Shown: positions 37,158 through 46,926, counted from the first letter of the stretch. The stretch is DNA of 64,000 nucleotides from Enterovibrio paralichthyis (GCF_019209835.1 NZ_JAHUTS010000002.1:1-64000), one strand, 5' to 3'. Program-made: numbers and translations. The notes: generated by a model not told the origin, from the sequence alone.

Positions 37158-38051
37158 ATGAATCAGAAAGATACGCGAAAAGAGACACTTGAATTCAACA
37201 AACTCCAGAAACGTCTCCGGAGAAATGTTGGCAGTGCAATTGCTGACTACAACATGATTGAAGAGAACGATGTCGTCATGGCATGTATCAGCGGGGGCAA
37301 AGATTCATTTGCGATGCTCGATATCTTATTGAATCTTCAAAAAGCGGCACCGATTAAATTTGATGTTGTAGCGGTTAACCTGGATCAGAAACAGCCAGGC
37401 TTCCCAGAGCATATCCTGCCTGATTATTTTAAGAGCCTGGATATTCCATACTACATCGTGGATAAAGACACCTATTCGGTAGTAAAAGAGAAAGTGCCAG
37501 AGGGTAAAACTACCTGTGGTCTTTGCTCGCGCCTTCGTCGCGGTACTCTGTACTCTTTTGCTGAAAAGATTGGTGCAACCAAACTGGCATTGGGCCATCA
37601 CATGGACGACATCGTTGAAACCATGTTCCTGAACATGTTCTACGGTTCACGCATGAAAGCTATGCCACCGAAGCTGCGTTCAGACGACGGCCGTAACGTG
37701 GTCATTCGCCCGCTGACTTATTGCCGCGAGAAAGACCTGATCAAATATGCGGAACACAGAGAGTTCCCTATTATTCCGTGTAACCTGTGTGGCTCTCAGG
37801 AAAATCTTCAGCGCCAGGCTATCAAAGCCATGCTGGTTGAGTGGGACAAGAAAACCCCAGGCCGCGTAGAAAACATCTTCAAGTCGATTCAGAATGTGAG
37901 CCCAAGCCAATTGGCTGACCGCGAGCTATTCGACTTCGTGAACCTGCCATTGGACCGTGAAGGTAACCGCGAAGAATATGAATTCAGCGAAGCAACGGTT
38001 TCGTCCACCAACATTGACGAGTCAATGTTTATTGACGTCACGAATATCTAA
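37158..38051 (+). CDS. ttcA: tRNA 2-thiocytidine synthetase TtcA
   Basis: A 297-residue Fe-S enzyme that thiolates cytidine 32 of certain tRNAs. The PP-loop ATPase motif SGGKDS is at residues 45-50. Two CxxC motifs, CGLC at 120-123 and CNLC near 210, supply the cluster ligands. GHHMDDIVETMFLN is the typical downstream motif. No operon partner. Confidence 0.96.
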   Translation: MNQKDTRKETLEFNKLQKRLRRNVGSAIADYNMIEENDVVMACISGGKDSFAMLDILLNLQKAAPIKFDVVAVNLDQKQPGFPEHILPDYFKSLDIPYYIVDKDTYSVVKEKVPEGKTTCGLCSRLRRGTLYSFAEKIGATKLALGHHMDDIVETMFLNMFYGSRMKAMPPKLRSDDGRNVVIRPLTYCREKDLIKYAEHREFPIIPCNLCGSQENLQRQAIKAMLVEWDKKTPGRVENIFKSIQNVSPSQLADRELFDFVNLPLDREGNREEYEFSEATVSSTNIDESMFIDVTNI

Positions 38052-38058
38052 ATTCAAG

Positions 38059-38085
38059 AAAGAGCTCATTTGAGCTCTTTTTTTT
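38059..38085 (+). terminator. Terminator of ttcA
   Basis: A 10-bp stem (38059-38068 with 38071-38080) with a T-run through 38085, eight bases after the ttcA stop. Confidence 0.9.
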
Positions 38086-38603
38086 GGCTATAGTTTCCAG
38101 TTATTTTCCACATACTTTCTTGCGTTATATACATATCATCACATTCGAATGCTTTGATTTTCTAATGTAAAAGTCATCGCACGATACTGCATATATTTAA
38201 TAATTGAGTTTATTAGAGAAGAGTTAAATATTTTGTTAACGATTTCTAATATAATTTTCATTATGTTTCTTGTATTTGAATTTACTATCATCATTCTTCT
38301 CTAATAAATTGACATTGATATTCTCAACGTAAAAATGTGAACGTAGTTAAATTATAATAACTTTTTCTTACTGGTTTTAGTTTTTGCATTTTACATTTAA
38401 AGTCATTTAATAACAGAGGGTTAGGTGGCGAAGCTCAGCGATGTAAAGGTTTTATGTTTTTATGTCTCAATATAAAGACATTAATTTATTTGTAAAGCAT
38501 GCTTTCATTGCACTTGAGGCGCTTTGTTTAAAACGTCATTAATCTGATAGGCGTCGATAAATACAAAATGAATATTAGCTTTGTGTTTATTAAGGAAATA
38601 TTA
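38086..38603. other. AT-rich intergenic region
   Basis: About 518 bases of strikingly AT-rich sequence with no supported gene. The composition contrasts with the flanking ttcA and uspE genes, as is common for horizontally acquired, H-NS-silenced DNA. It presumably carries the promoter of the 38604 gene. Confidence 0.5.
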
Positions 38604-40057
38604 ATGTTTTATAAAAAGCTGAGTTTACCGGTCTTGATCATGGCAAGCTTTTCTGCCGGAGCCACTGTATATGATGATATAACGTTTGAAGGGACAGCAA
38701 ACTGCAGTAAAGGTCGTATGCTGTTTCCTGCTGAAGACGTCGCAGATAACATGGACTTTTTTAGAAACAATTTGGGTATTTGGGTAGATGGCAAATTACT
38801 AATATCTCTGACGGCAATGTGATCATGGGTGCGGGACATAACTACGAGGTTAAACGCGGACAGGCAGGTGGTGCTTTCTGTGTATCTGAAACATATGTAG
38901 TTGACGACCAAACTACGCTTACCAAGATTTCGCAGGATAGTGCGTTTCTTGAGGGCCTACTAAGCAAATTTAAAGCGGTGAAGTTGATCACTTCAGATGG
39001 CAACTGGATTCCTACACTGTCTCTGCCGGCGAACGCATCGAAAGGTCAGCGTTTGATCGTGGAGCGACTGGCTACCTTTGGTACGACCGTAGATTACAAG
39101 CATGGTACGCTAAGAGGCTACACGCCGATTAAGCGACAAGACCAACTTGATTTCGTGTTTGACGGTGAAAAATGGATCATCGAGCCTAAGTACGTGGTTA
39201 GTTCTCAGGCGGAGATTAGCGAAATTGCTACAAACCCATCCAAGCTTGCGGACTTACTGGATGAACACACATCCGTAAAAATCCTGCTCCAGGATGGTCG
39301 TTGGGCAAAGACTCTATCAGTAGAGAAATTGAACAAGTTGTTTGGCTCGATGCTATTTGTCGAGCGTCAATCAACTTATGCGGTCAAAGTTAAGTATGGT
39401 TCTGCCGAGATTAATCCTCCACGCGGTTCAACCACTGTTTTCACCAGTTCTGGTCCTTGGTGGGTTTACAGCAGCAAAACCATTTCAGATAACAGCACGA
39501 TTCGTCAACTGGGTGGTGACCCAGCAGATTTGAAACGAAACATTGATATTTACGGCAACCTGGTGATTAAGGAATCAGACAGTAACTGGACCCGCACATT
39601 CACCATGCCCGCAGCGAATGAGTTAGGTGAAAACCGAACGTTTACCTTGGATCGGAATTCCACATACAATACCGATATTGTATTTCCTAATGGCTTGACA
39701 CTTACACCTAGAAGAAACACTAAAACAGCGTTTTTCTCCGGGTCTATTGATGGATGGTCTCTGATTCCTCAACATTCTGTTTATAAACCTCAAGACATTT
39801 CCACTGTAGATAGTCCAGAGAAGATCAAAGCATTGCTGGACCAATACGGAAACTTAGGTATCACGATAAGTGATAATGGCTATCTATCAACTGTTACACT
39901 GCCAGACAATGTACAAAATGGTGAGTTTGTTGAATTTGGTAAAACAACAACTAAACCAGTAACTATTCAGTATTCAGGTAAGACAGAAGCGCTTGATTAC
40001 GATAACGTTACTCTCTACTACTCAGGTGGTGAGTGGAATAAGATTAGCTTTATGTAA
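38604..40057 (+). pseudogene. Frameshifted secreted protein with four tandem ~95-residue repeats
   Basis: A gene split by a frame change near 38780-38785. The first part (38604-38822) has an AAGGA site, a signal peptide cut near AGA-TV and the start of a mature domain (NCSKGRMLFP). The second part, open from 38780 to 40057, continues the domain (GRWQITNISDG...GAFCVSE) but has no signal of its own. It contains four repeats beginning near residues 37, 138, 234 and 333 of that part, each with a GxW, then LPxNxxxGxxxxxxRxxTY, and ending FxxGxW. A shift of -1 restores one ~485-residue protein. The repeats faintly recall those next to StcE/TagA-type M66 proteases; I do not recognise the family. Mutation, sequencing error or recoding are all possible. 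Confidence 0.65.
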
Positions 40058-40081
40058 TACATAAAGGGCTAATCAATATTA

Positions 40082-40113
40082 GGCGGTCATGATCCCCCCG
40101 TGGTCGTCTTTTT
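40082..40113 (+). terminator. Probable terminator of the repeat-protein gene
   Basis: A 10-bp stem with several G-T pairs (40082-40091 with 40099-40108) followed by five T, 25 bases after the stop. Confidence 0.6.
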
Positions 40114-40168
40114 ATTGTTAAGTAAGGGTAGAGAATTCGCTGCTTCTTATCTTGATTAGTCTTTATAC

Positions 40169-40206
40169 AAAAAAAGGAAGGACGATATGTCCTTCCCTTT
40201 TTTGTG
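40169..40206. terminator. Bidirectional terminator, mainly for uspE
   Basis: An 8-bp core stem (40176-40183 with 40189-40196) flanked by an A-run and a T-run, so it can terminate transcription from either side of this convergent junction. Confidence 0.85.
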
Positions 40207-40229
40207 CAAATAGAGCGGTATAAAGACCG

Positions 40230-41183
40230 CTATTCATCTGCATTTATGTTGGGCGCTAAAGGGCTAATATAGCCATCTGGTTTGATAGCCAGCACATCGC
40301 AATTGAGTTGGTCGATGGTGTGCTCAGCAGTATTCCCGATGAATATGGCAGAAAGTCCCACACGTCCCGTGGTGCCAAGGATAACAAGTTCAGCATCCAA
40401 TTCTTTGGCAACCGCAGGAATCACATCCTCAGGTAATCCTTCCTGACAGAATGTCTGCTCTTCATCGATGCCGTGTTTTTGTCTCAGCGCTTTCATCTGC
40501 AGGAGGTGGTGACCGCGCACAGCATCGGTATAAGACGCTGGGTCAAACTCAGGCAGTTCGATAGTGACGTTGACTGGCGTAGCAGGGTAGGCATTGACCA
40601 AGTTCACTTCCGCAGACAAAAGCTTACTCATGGCCTGCGCTTCTTCAATCAGCTTATCGTTGAGCGGTATATGGGTTTCGTTTTCAGAAGAAACGTTAAC
40701 GGCAGTGAGTATTTTGCCGTTTTCTGGCCATCCACGCTCTTTAACGAGAAGTACAGGGCAGGGACATTTACGCAGCAAGTGCCAGTCGGTTGGGGTGAAT
40801 ATTACTGAACCTAGTTTGTCGTGCTGATGTGTCGCTTTGATCAACAGGTCATGGTTGCCGTCGAACACCTTGGCAATCATGCATTCATAAGGGCGGTTAT
40901 GCCAAACAACGTGTTTAACCACTTCTACATGGCTTGTGTCGTACTTGGCAATAACGGAGTCAATCCAGTCTTCTCGTTGCTGTAATACACCCGCTCTCAT
41001 GGCCTGACGCTCTTCTGAAGAAAGCATTGAGGTCATTTCATAAGAGAAATCATAAATAGCGAGGATGACGGTGATTTTGACAGAGGAAGACGATTTGGTT
41101 CCGATGTCTAACGCGCGGGAGAAGGCGGGTTGTTCGTCGTGGTCAGGGTCAATAGCCACGAGCAAGTTTGTGTATCTGTTCAT
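40230..41183 (-). CDS. uspE: Universal stress protein E
   Basis: A 317-residue protein of two tandem Usp domains (about residues 1-150 and 155-305). The second ends with VILGTTGRVGLSAIFIGNTAEHTI, close to the Usp nucleotide-binding signature, whereas the first is more degenerate. UspE contributes to stress resistance, motility and adhesion in E. coli. It lies downstream of fnr, the arrangement seen in enterobacteria and vibrios. GGAGG precedes the ATG. Confidence 0.94.
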   Translation of the reverse strand: MNRYTNLLVAIDPDHDEQPAFSRALDIGTKSSSSVKITVILAIYDFSYEMTSMLSSEERQAMRAGVLQQREDWIDSVIAKYDTSHVEVVKHVVWHNRPYECMIAKVFDGNHDLLIKATHQHDKLGSVIFTPTDWHLLRKCPCPVLLVKERGWPENGKILTAVNVSSENETHIPLNDKLIEEAQAMSKLLSAEVNLVNAYPATPVNVTIELPEFDPASYTDAVRGHHLLQMKALRQKHGIDEEQTFCQEGLPEDVIPAVAKELDAELVILGTTGRVGLSAIFIGNTAEHTIDQLNCDVLAIKPDGYISPLAPNINADE

Positions 41184-41270
41184 AACAACCTCCAGCTTTG
41201 TAGTGCCGATACTTTAATGTAACGCATAGTGCGGGAGGTTTGCGATCAATTCAGTCAAATAAGTGATAAA

Positions 41271-41300
41271 AAAAGAGAAATGGCGCATAAAGCGCCATTT
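41271..41300 (-). terminator. Terminator of fnr
   Basis: A 9-bp stem (41278-41286 with 41292-41300) followed on the minus strand by a T-run, 25 bases past the fnr stop. Confidence 0.85.
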
Positions 41301-41324
41301 CGAAGGGGATAGACCAGTGCAGTC

Positions 41325-42068
41325 TTACTTGCAGATACCTGCCAATCGGCTTAGTTCATCATGATCAAGAATCGTGATGTATTTGCCTTTCACGCTCAGC
41401 ATCCCGCTTTTCTGGAAACGACCCAGCAGACGGCTGATGGTTTCAACCGTTAAACCCAGATAGTTACCAATATCGCCGCGCGTCATTGTGAGACGGAATT
41501 CTTTTGGAGAGAAGCCGCGCTGCGAGAAACGGGTAGAGAGACTATGTAGGAAAGCAGCCAGGCGTTCTTCCGCATTTTTCTTGGAAAGTAACAGAATCAT
41601 TTCCTGGTCGCCCTTAATTTCGCTGCTCATCAAACGCATGATTTGCTGGCGAAGCTTCGGCATTTTACCTGACAGGTCATCCAGAATTTCGAAAGGAATT
41701 TCACAAACCATCGATGTTTCCAGCGCCTGAGCAAAGCTCGGGTGCATCATATGGTTAATGGCATCGAAACCGACTAAATCACCAGCAAGGTGGAATGCTG
41801 TAATTTGCTCGTCACCTTGTTCGGTGATGGTGTAGCTTTTGATGGTCCCTGAGCGAATGGCATAGAGAGAGCGAAGTTGATCACCCGCCTGAAATAGCGG
41901 TTGTCCCTTTTGAATAGGTTTTTTACGCTCGATAATTTGGTCAAGCTGATTAAGCTCACTATCGCTCAGTGTAAAAGGGATACAAAGCTGACTGATACTG
42001 CAGTCTTGACAATGGATAGCGCATCCGCCGGACTGGACACGTTTAGTGGGTATTTTGTCTTGAATCAT
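41325..42068 (-). CDS. fnr: Oxygen-sensing regulator FNR
   Basis: A 247-residue CRP/FNR-family regulator that switches genes between aerobic and anaerobic modes through an oxygen-labile 4Fe-4S cluster. The cluster cysteines are C20, C23, C29 and C122, matching E. coli numbering; C16 is also present. The DNA-reading helix in LGLTVETISRLLGRF has the E..SR residues that read TTGAT half-sites. A near-consensus FNR box lies just before the start codon, implying autoregulation. Confidence 0.96.
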   Translation of the reverse strand: MIQDKIPTKRVQSGGCAIHCQDCSISQLCIPFTLSDSELNQLDQIIERKKPIQKGQPLFQAGDQLRSLYAIRSGTIKSYTITEQGDEQITAFHLAGDLVGFDAINHMMHPSFAQALETSMVCEIPFEILDDLSGKMPKLRQQIMRLMSSEIKGDQEMILLLSKKNAEERLAAFLHSLSTRFSQRGFSPKEFRLTMTRGDIGNYLGLTVETISRLLGRFQKSGMLSVKGKYITILDHDELSRLAGICK

Positions 42069-42085
42069 GAGCCTGCTTAGCCAAA

Positions 42086-42099
42086 TTGATTTGAGTCAA
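42086..42099 (-). promoter_or_regulatory. FNR box upstream of fnr
   Basis: TTGAT-TTGA-GTCAA matches the FNR consensus TTGAT-N4-ATCAA with one mismatch. It is centred about 25 bases from the fnr start codon, a position suited to autorepression. Confidence 0.75.
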
Positions 42100-42134
42100 T
42101 ATTTTACCATTTCCAGACAAGAAATCGAGACTTC

Positions 42135-42806
42135 CTACAACTGATTGTATACAGAATAAGCGGTAACTATTCCGTACATTAGCAGTATCAATGATGAGAT
42201 TCTTCGAAATATCATATTGTTAAGTAACTTTTTGGCTGTTTCTGCTGCCGAGCCAACAAATAGCATTGCAGGTAGGGTTCCTAGCCCAAATGCGAGCATT
42301 ATCAATAATCCATGCAATGCGTTTCCAGCTACAGCGGCCCAACTCAGGGCGGAATAAACCAACCCGCATGGTAGCCATCCCCAGAGAAAGCCAAAAGGTA
42401 AGGCGGCAATCGGGGTTCGCAATGGTAAAAATTTCTTCGTGAGGGGGGATACATGCTTCCAAATGACATGACCTGCATTTTCAATGTAGGTCAGTCCGTT
42501 CCAGAATCGCCCAATGTATAGTGCCAGTAATATCATCATGATAGCGGCAGCGAGGCGAAGCCAAAGCAACTCTTGGGAAATCTGCGTAACTTCTATAACG
42601 CCAGAGACAATACCACCGGCAATGGCGCCAAACAGGCCATAGGATAGCAATCTGCCGAAATTATAGAGAGCAATATAAGGAAACTTGTTTTTCTGTTGTG
42701 GTGTGCCAAAGGAAACTGCAGCCGCGATACCGCCGCACATACCAAGGCAATGGCCTGCTCCCAGCAGGCCAACACCAAACGCAGCGACTAGATCGGTTAA
42801 AGGCAT
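42135..42806 (-). CDS. Membrane protein of the DsbD_2/TauE-like family in the cco locus
   Basis: A 223-residue polytopic inner-membrane protein with about six helices, annotated in relatives as a sulfite exporter TauE/SafE family protein (PF13386, related to the DsbD membrane domain). The N-terminal GAGHCLGMCGG and central GWLPCGLVYSAL carry conserved Cys-Gly motifs. It is the last gene of the oxidase assembly operon, overlapping ccoS by one base, so a role in copper or thiol handling during cbb3 assembly is more likely than sulfite export (inference). Confidence 0.8.
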   Translation of the reverse strand: MPLTDLVAAFGVGLLGAGHCLGMCGGIAAAVSFGTPQQKNKFPYIALYNFGRLLSYGLFGAIAGGIVSGVIEVTQISQELLWLRLAAAIMMILLALYIGRFWNGLTYIENAGHVIWKHVSPLTKKFLPLRTPIAALPFGFLWGWLPCGLVYSALSWAAVAGNALHGLLIMLAFGLGTLPAMLFVGSAAETAKKLLNNMIFRRISSLILLMYGIVTAYSVYNQL

Positions 42807-43000
42807 TACTGCTTTTTCGCCTCGTCTTCACTGTTTTCTGGCTCTGGTGATTTGGGCTTTTTTTCGTCGTCGAGAAGAATACTCATCCCTTGACGTTCCA
42901 GATCTTCGAACTGCTCTGACTTTACAGCCCAAATAAAGACAGCCACAGCCACGCAGACAAGCACAATCGCGATAGGGATGAGAATGTACAGGCTTTCCAT
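42806..43000 (-). CDS. ccoS: cbb3 oxidase maturation protein CcoS
   Basis: A 64-residue protein with one N-terminal transmembrane helix (residues 4-26) followed by the conserved FxWAVKSEQFEDLERQG motif and a charged tail. CcoS is required for cofactor insertion into cbb3 oxidase. It lies one base after ccoI. Confidence 0.93.
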   Translation of the reverse strand: MESLYILIPIAIVLVCVAVAVFIWAVKSEQFEDLERQGMSILLDDEKKPKSPEPENSEDEAKKQ

Positions 43001-43001
43001 T

Positions 43002-45395
43002 TTATGCGGCCTTAATTTTATCCAGAATGTCGCTCTTAAACAGTCTCAGTGAGTTTGTAACAACGATAACCGAACTGCCGGACATTCCAGCAACCGCGAT
43101 ATATGGCGCAACATAACCCATGACAGCAAGAGGCAAAATCACGAGGTTGTATCCTAGTGCCCATGCAAGGTTCTGGCGAATGATTTTTTGGGTAAACGAA
43201 GCGAGCCTGCGAGCATCCAGCAATTTTGTCAGATCGTCGCCCAAAAGCACCATGTCCGCTGATGCTTTCGCAACGTCTGTGCCGCCGCCCATCGCAACAG
43301 AAAGGTGGGCTCCGGCGAGCACCGGCGCGTCGTTCACACCGTCACCAATCATCATCGTGATTTGGTCTTTTGGCAGACTGTTTAGATACGCGAGTTTACC
43401 TTCCGGTGTGACGCCGGCGACTAACTCGTCAATCCCAAGTTTGTCAGCGACAGCGCGTGCAGTTGCCGAGTTGTCGCCGGTAAGCATGGTGACCTTGAGC
43501 CCGGACTCGTGGAACTTGTCGATCAGTGCTTGGCTTGTGCTTCTGATTGGGTCGACAAGCTGGAACGATGCTACGGGTTCCCCCGCACAGGAAAGCCAAA
43601 CCTGATGTGCGCTGTTTTCAGCGGTACCTGGGTCATTCAATGCAAACTGCGGTTTACCAATCTTCCAAAACTTGTCTTGATAATAACCCTGTAAGCCCTG
43701 ACCAATGACGTTTTCTACCTTTGAGAACGTTACATTCGTTGGGTAATCATTGAAGGCTTGGGCAATAGGGTGGTTTGCATAGGCTTCGAGTGCTGCAGCA
43801 ATTGCCAATGCCTCATCTTTACTGGTGTCGCCAAAGCAATGGATGTCGGCAATGGTAACGTTGCCTTCGGTCAGCGTGCCGGTTTTATCCACGACAAGGT
43901 GATTCACCTTTGTCAGCGTTTCGAACACGTGTCCGCTTCGAAGCAAGATGCCCAACTTGCCAAAGGTGGAGGTTGAGCAGGTGAGTGCGGTTGGTGTCGC
44001 CAGCGAGAGTGCGCAAGGACAAGTAGCGACCAGTACCGACAGCATGATCCAGAATGCGTCGTCCGGTTTGTGGCTATGCCAGTATAGCCAGGTAAATGCG
44101 GAGATTATCAGAATGGCTGCAACAAAGTAGCGAGCCACGATATCGGCAATTTCTGCGACACGGGGCTTGGCCAATTGCGCGGCATCTTGTAACTGGACTA
44201 TGTGGGCAATAAGAGAATCTTTTTTCTCAGCCGTTACTTTAACATTGACGTTGCCGTCGATATTCATGGTGCCCGCATAGACAGCATCACCACATTGGCG
44301 AGTTTCTGGCAGTGATTCACCCGTCAGCATGGACTCGTCGACCGTGGTCACGCCTTCAACAACGAGGCCATCAGCAGGGAAGGGTTCTCCGGGCAAAACC
44401 CTTACTACATTATCGAGTTTCAGAGATTTCGCCGGAATTTGCTCCCCAGAAGCCAACGTCGCCAGTCGTGGGATCAATTTTAAAAGGTTAGCGCTGGCCG
44501 CGGCTGCAGTTCGTCGTGCACGCATTTCGAGAAAGCGACCAACCAGCAGAAAGAAGGTGAACATGGCGATGGATTCAAAGAACACCTCGCCTTTTTCAGT
44601 CACTGTTGCATACAGGCTGGCAAAATATGCAAACAGCAGGGCGATGGATACGGGAACATCCATACCCAGCGTTCGTGCTTTTAGGTTTCGCCAGGCATTG
44701 AGATAAAAAGGCGTTGCCGAATAGAGGAGAACCGGTGTGGCAAAGATCAAGCTAACCCAACGGAAATAGTTTCGGAAGGCTTCGTCCATGTCACCGAATA
44801 CTTCGAAATACATGGCAACTGCAAGCATCATAACCTGCATGGTGGCGAGCCCTGCAATCCCCAGTTTATAGAGGTAGTGCTTCATCGCCTTATGGTATTG
44901 GGCTTCCTGATTGTCTGCCTCAAAAGGCGCAGCTTTGTATCCTAACGTATGGATTTTGTTCAGAAGGGTACTGAGTTTGGTTTTTTCCGGATCCCAGCGC
45001 AGAGTCGCTCGGTTGGTGGTGGTATTCACACTGATGCGGGATACACCTTCCTGTTTACCCAGTTGTTTTTCAATCAGCCATGCGCAGGCGGCGCAGGAGA
45101 CGCCATCCACTGAGAGAACGACTTCATCAGTGCCGTTTTCGTGACGCACAAATTCTTGTTGAACATCTTCGTTGTCATAAAGACTAAGCGACTGAAGTTC
45201 ATCAGGGACGAGATTGGCTTTTTCAGCCGGAGCAGTGCGGTATTCGTAGTAGGAAGTGAGGCCGTTGGCTACGATGGTTGAGGCGACGGCTTGGCATCCC
45301 GGGCAGCACATAGTGCGGTTGTCGCCCAAGATATCAACTTGGTAGGAGTCACCGGTAAGAACCGGTTCTCCACAGTGATAACATTCTTTTGTCAT
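43002..45395 (-). CDS. ccoI: cbb3-type copper P1B-ATPase CcoI
   Basis: A 797-residue copper-transporting P-type ATPase. It has an N-terminal zinc/metal-binding extension (CYHCGEPV...CCPGCQ), a heavy-metal-associated domain with CAAC (VSCAACAWLIEK), the TGES actuator motif, the ion site CPC (ATCPCALSLATP), the phosphorylation motif DKTGT and the hinge GDGVNDAP. CcoI supplies copper for the binuclear centre of cbb3 oxidase. It overlaps ccoH by four bases. Confidence 0.95.
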   Translation of the reverse strand: MTKECYHCGEPVLTGDSYQVDILGDNRTMCCPGCQAVASTIVANGLTSYYEYRTAPAEKANLVPDELQSLSLYDNEDVQQEFVRHENGTDEVVLSVDGVSCAACAWLIEKQLGKQEGVSRISVNTTTNRATLRWDPEKTKLSTLLNKIHTLGYKAAPFEADNQEAQYHKAMKHYLYKLGIAGLATMQVMMLAVAMYFEVFGDMDEAFRNYFRWVSLIFATPVLLYSATPFYLNAWRNLKARTLGMDVPVSIALLFAYFASLYATVTEKGEVFFESIAMFTFFLLVGRFLEMRARRTAAAASANLLKLIPRLATLASGEQIPAKSLKLDNVVRVLPGEPFPADGLVVEGVTTVDESMLTGESLPETRQCGDAVYAGTMNIDGNVNVKVTAEKKDSLIAHIVQLQDAAQLAKPRVAEIADIVARYFVAAILIISAFTWLYWHSHKPDDAFWIMLSVLVATCPCALSLATPTALTCSTSTFGKLGILLRSGHVFETLTKVNHLVVDKTGTLTEGNVTIADIHCFGDTSKDEALAIAAALEAYANHPIAQAFNDYPTNVTFSKVENVIGQGLQGYYQDKFWKIGKPQFALNDPGTAENSAHQVWLSCAGEPVASFQLVDPIRSTSQALIDKFHESGLKVTMLTGDNSATARAVADKLGIDELVAGVTPEGKLAYLNSLPKDQITMMIGDGVNDAPVLAGAHLSVAMGGGTDVAKASADMVLLGDDLTKLLDARRLASFTQKIIRQNLAWALGYNLVILPLAVMGYVAPYIAVAGMSGSSVIVVTNSLRLFKSDILDKIKAA

Positions 45396-45883
45396 TCCTT
45401 GCTCTGACCATACAACTTAACTGGGACTGATGAAGGGAAGTTTGCGCGGGCATTCAGTGCCCATGCACCATCAAAAGAATTAACTTCGACATACCAAGGA
45501 CCATTAAGAGGCTCGTTGAGGGTGAGACGATAACGACCGGTAGCATCCGCGTTGACCATCAATTCCATATCACGATCTGCCAGCGTTCGGTGCTGGAAAG
45601 TCACTTTCAGGGTAGGAAATTGGTCAAGCTGACCTTTATATAACGTGAATATGGCAGATTCGTCATCGGCTGCCAGTTCCGCTGATATTTCGAGCTCGTC
45701 AGCTTTGCGCAGGCGGGAAAGGTCAATGTTGATGCCTTTACCTTCTTTGTAGTAATCCTCTGCGACAAGCGAAACTTTGTTTTTAGTGAAAAGGGTAACA
45801 GTAAAAAGACTGGCTACGACCACACTCGCAGGTAGTGCTATCAAAAACCAAGGCCAAAACTGCTTATACCATGGCTTGTTCAT
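45392..45883 (-). CDS. ccoH: cbb3 oxidase assembly protein CcoH (FixH)
   Basis: A 163-residue FixH-family protein with one N-terminal membrane helix (about residues 9-31) and a periplasmic beta-rich domain ending GPWYVEVNSFDGAWALNARANFP. It is needed for assembly of the cbb3 complex. The ATG at 45883 follows AGGAAAG; the longer open frame to 45985 runs into the ccoP region and has no support. Confidence 0.9.
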   Translation of the reverse strand: MNKPWYKQFWPWFLIALPASVVVASLFTVTLFTKNKVSLVAEDYYKEGKGINIDLSRLRKADELEISAELAADDESAIFTLYKGQLDQFPTLKVTFQHRTLADRDMELMVNADATGRYRLTLNEPLNGPWYVEVNSFDGAWALNARANFPSSVPVKLYGQSKE

Positions 45884-45912
45884 ATTGCTTTCCTGTAACA
45901 AGAAAATCTTGG

Positions 45913-45940
45913 GTAAAAAAGCCCCTGAAGTCAGGGGCTT
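45913..45940 (-). terminator. Hairpin terminator between ccoP and ccoH
   Basis: A 10-bp stem (45919-45928 with 45931-45940) with a 2-base formal loop, followed on the minus strand by a T-run. It separates structural genes ccoNOQP from assembly genes ccoHIS and probably lowers expression of the latter. Confidence 0.8.
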
Positions 45941-45954
45941 AAACTGAAATTTTA

Positions 45955-46926
45955 TTATTGGTTTTGTGGGTTGCTCAGTTGCCATACATAGGCAGACAGC
46001 AGTTGGATTTTGTCTTCATCCAGAATGTCTTTCCAAGCAGGCATCACCCCTTGGCGACCATAACGGATTGTGTCTTCAACCGCTTTACGTGAACCACCGA
46101 ACAGCCAGACATTGTCCGTCAGGTCAGGTGCACCAAATGCCGGGTTACCTTTACCATCTGTGCCGTGACATGCTGCACAGACAACAAAACGCGCTTTACC
46201 GGCGGCTGCTTCTTGCGCATCAACCTTACGGCCTGAAAGGCTAAGTGTATAGGCGGCAACTTCTTTCACACCATCTTCACCCAGCGCATCCAACCATGCT
46301 GGCATGTTACCAACGCGACCTTCCAGGATGGTTGCTTTGATGGTCATTGGTTCACCACCGTACAGCCAATCGTTATCAGTCAGGTTAGGGAAGCCCGCTT
46401 GACCGCGCGCATCAGATGCGTGGCACTGAGCACAGTTTTGGATAAACAGACGCTGGCCTACTTTGATCGCTTCTGGATTCTTAGCAATCTCGGTAATCTC
46501 CAACAGTTCATCGCTGCCTGGCTTATAGGCTAGCTGGCGGTATGTTTCACCGAACACAGCATTCGCACTATCCAGTTCACGGGCGTATTGGTCAATGCCG
46601 GTTGAGTTTTCCAGTGCCAAACGGGATTCATCCAGGTTTTTAACTGTTTGAGCGGAGCTGTTCCAGTTAAAGAAGCCTTGCCAGTTACCCAGACCAGGGT
46701 AAAGGGCGAGATAAACCAGTGAGAAAACAATGGTTGCCCAAAACATGTAGGACCACCACTTTGGCAGTGGGTTGTTGAGCTCGCGAATACCGTCATATTC
46801 GTGGCCCATATCTTCACCATCGGGAATTTCTTTGATGTCTTTACCACACCAGATAAGAAGTGCTGCGCATCCGGCGATAGTCCCGAGGGTAATGACAGTG
46901 ATAAATAGACTCCAAAATGTCGTCAT
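45955..46926 (-). CDS. ccoP: cbb3 cytochrome oxidase, diheme subunit CcoP
   Basis: A 323-residue membrane-anchored diheme cytochrome c. Two N-terminal helices (about 5-27 and 57-77) precede two class I cytochrome c domains with CAQCH and CAACH heme motifs and axial Met residues in MPAW segments. It passes electrons to CcoO/CcoN. Its start overlaps the ccoQ stop (ATGA). Confidence 0.96.
   Translation of the reverse strand: MTTFWSLFITVITLGTIAGCAALLIWCGKDIKEIPDGEDMGHEYDGIRELNNPLPKWWSYMFWATIVFSLVYLALYPGLGNWQGFFNWNSSAQTVKNLDESRLALENSTGIDQYARELDSANAVFGETYRQLAYKPGSDELLEITEIAKNPEAIKVGQRLFIQNCAQCHASDARGQAGFPNLTDNDWLYGGEPMTIKATILEGRVGNMPAWLDALGEDGVKEVAAYTLSLSGRKVDAQEAAAGKARFVVCAACHGTDGKGNPAFGAPDLTDNVWLFGGSRKAVEDTIRYGRQGVMPAWKDILDEDKIQLLSAYVWQLSNPQNQ

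Noticed and set aside
38768..38790. Programmed -1 frameshift signal in the repeat protein
   Set aside because: No X-XXY-YYZ slippery heptamer is in the correct frame at the overlap, so recoding is possible but not supported.
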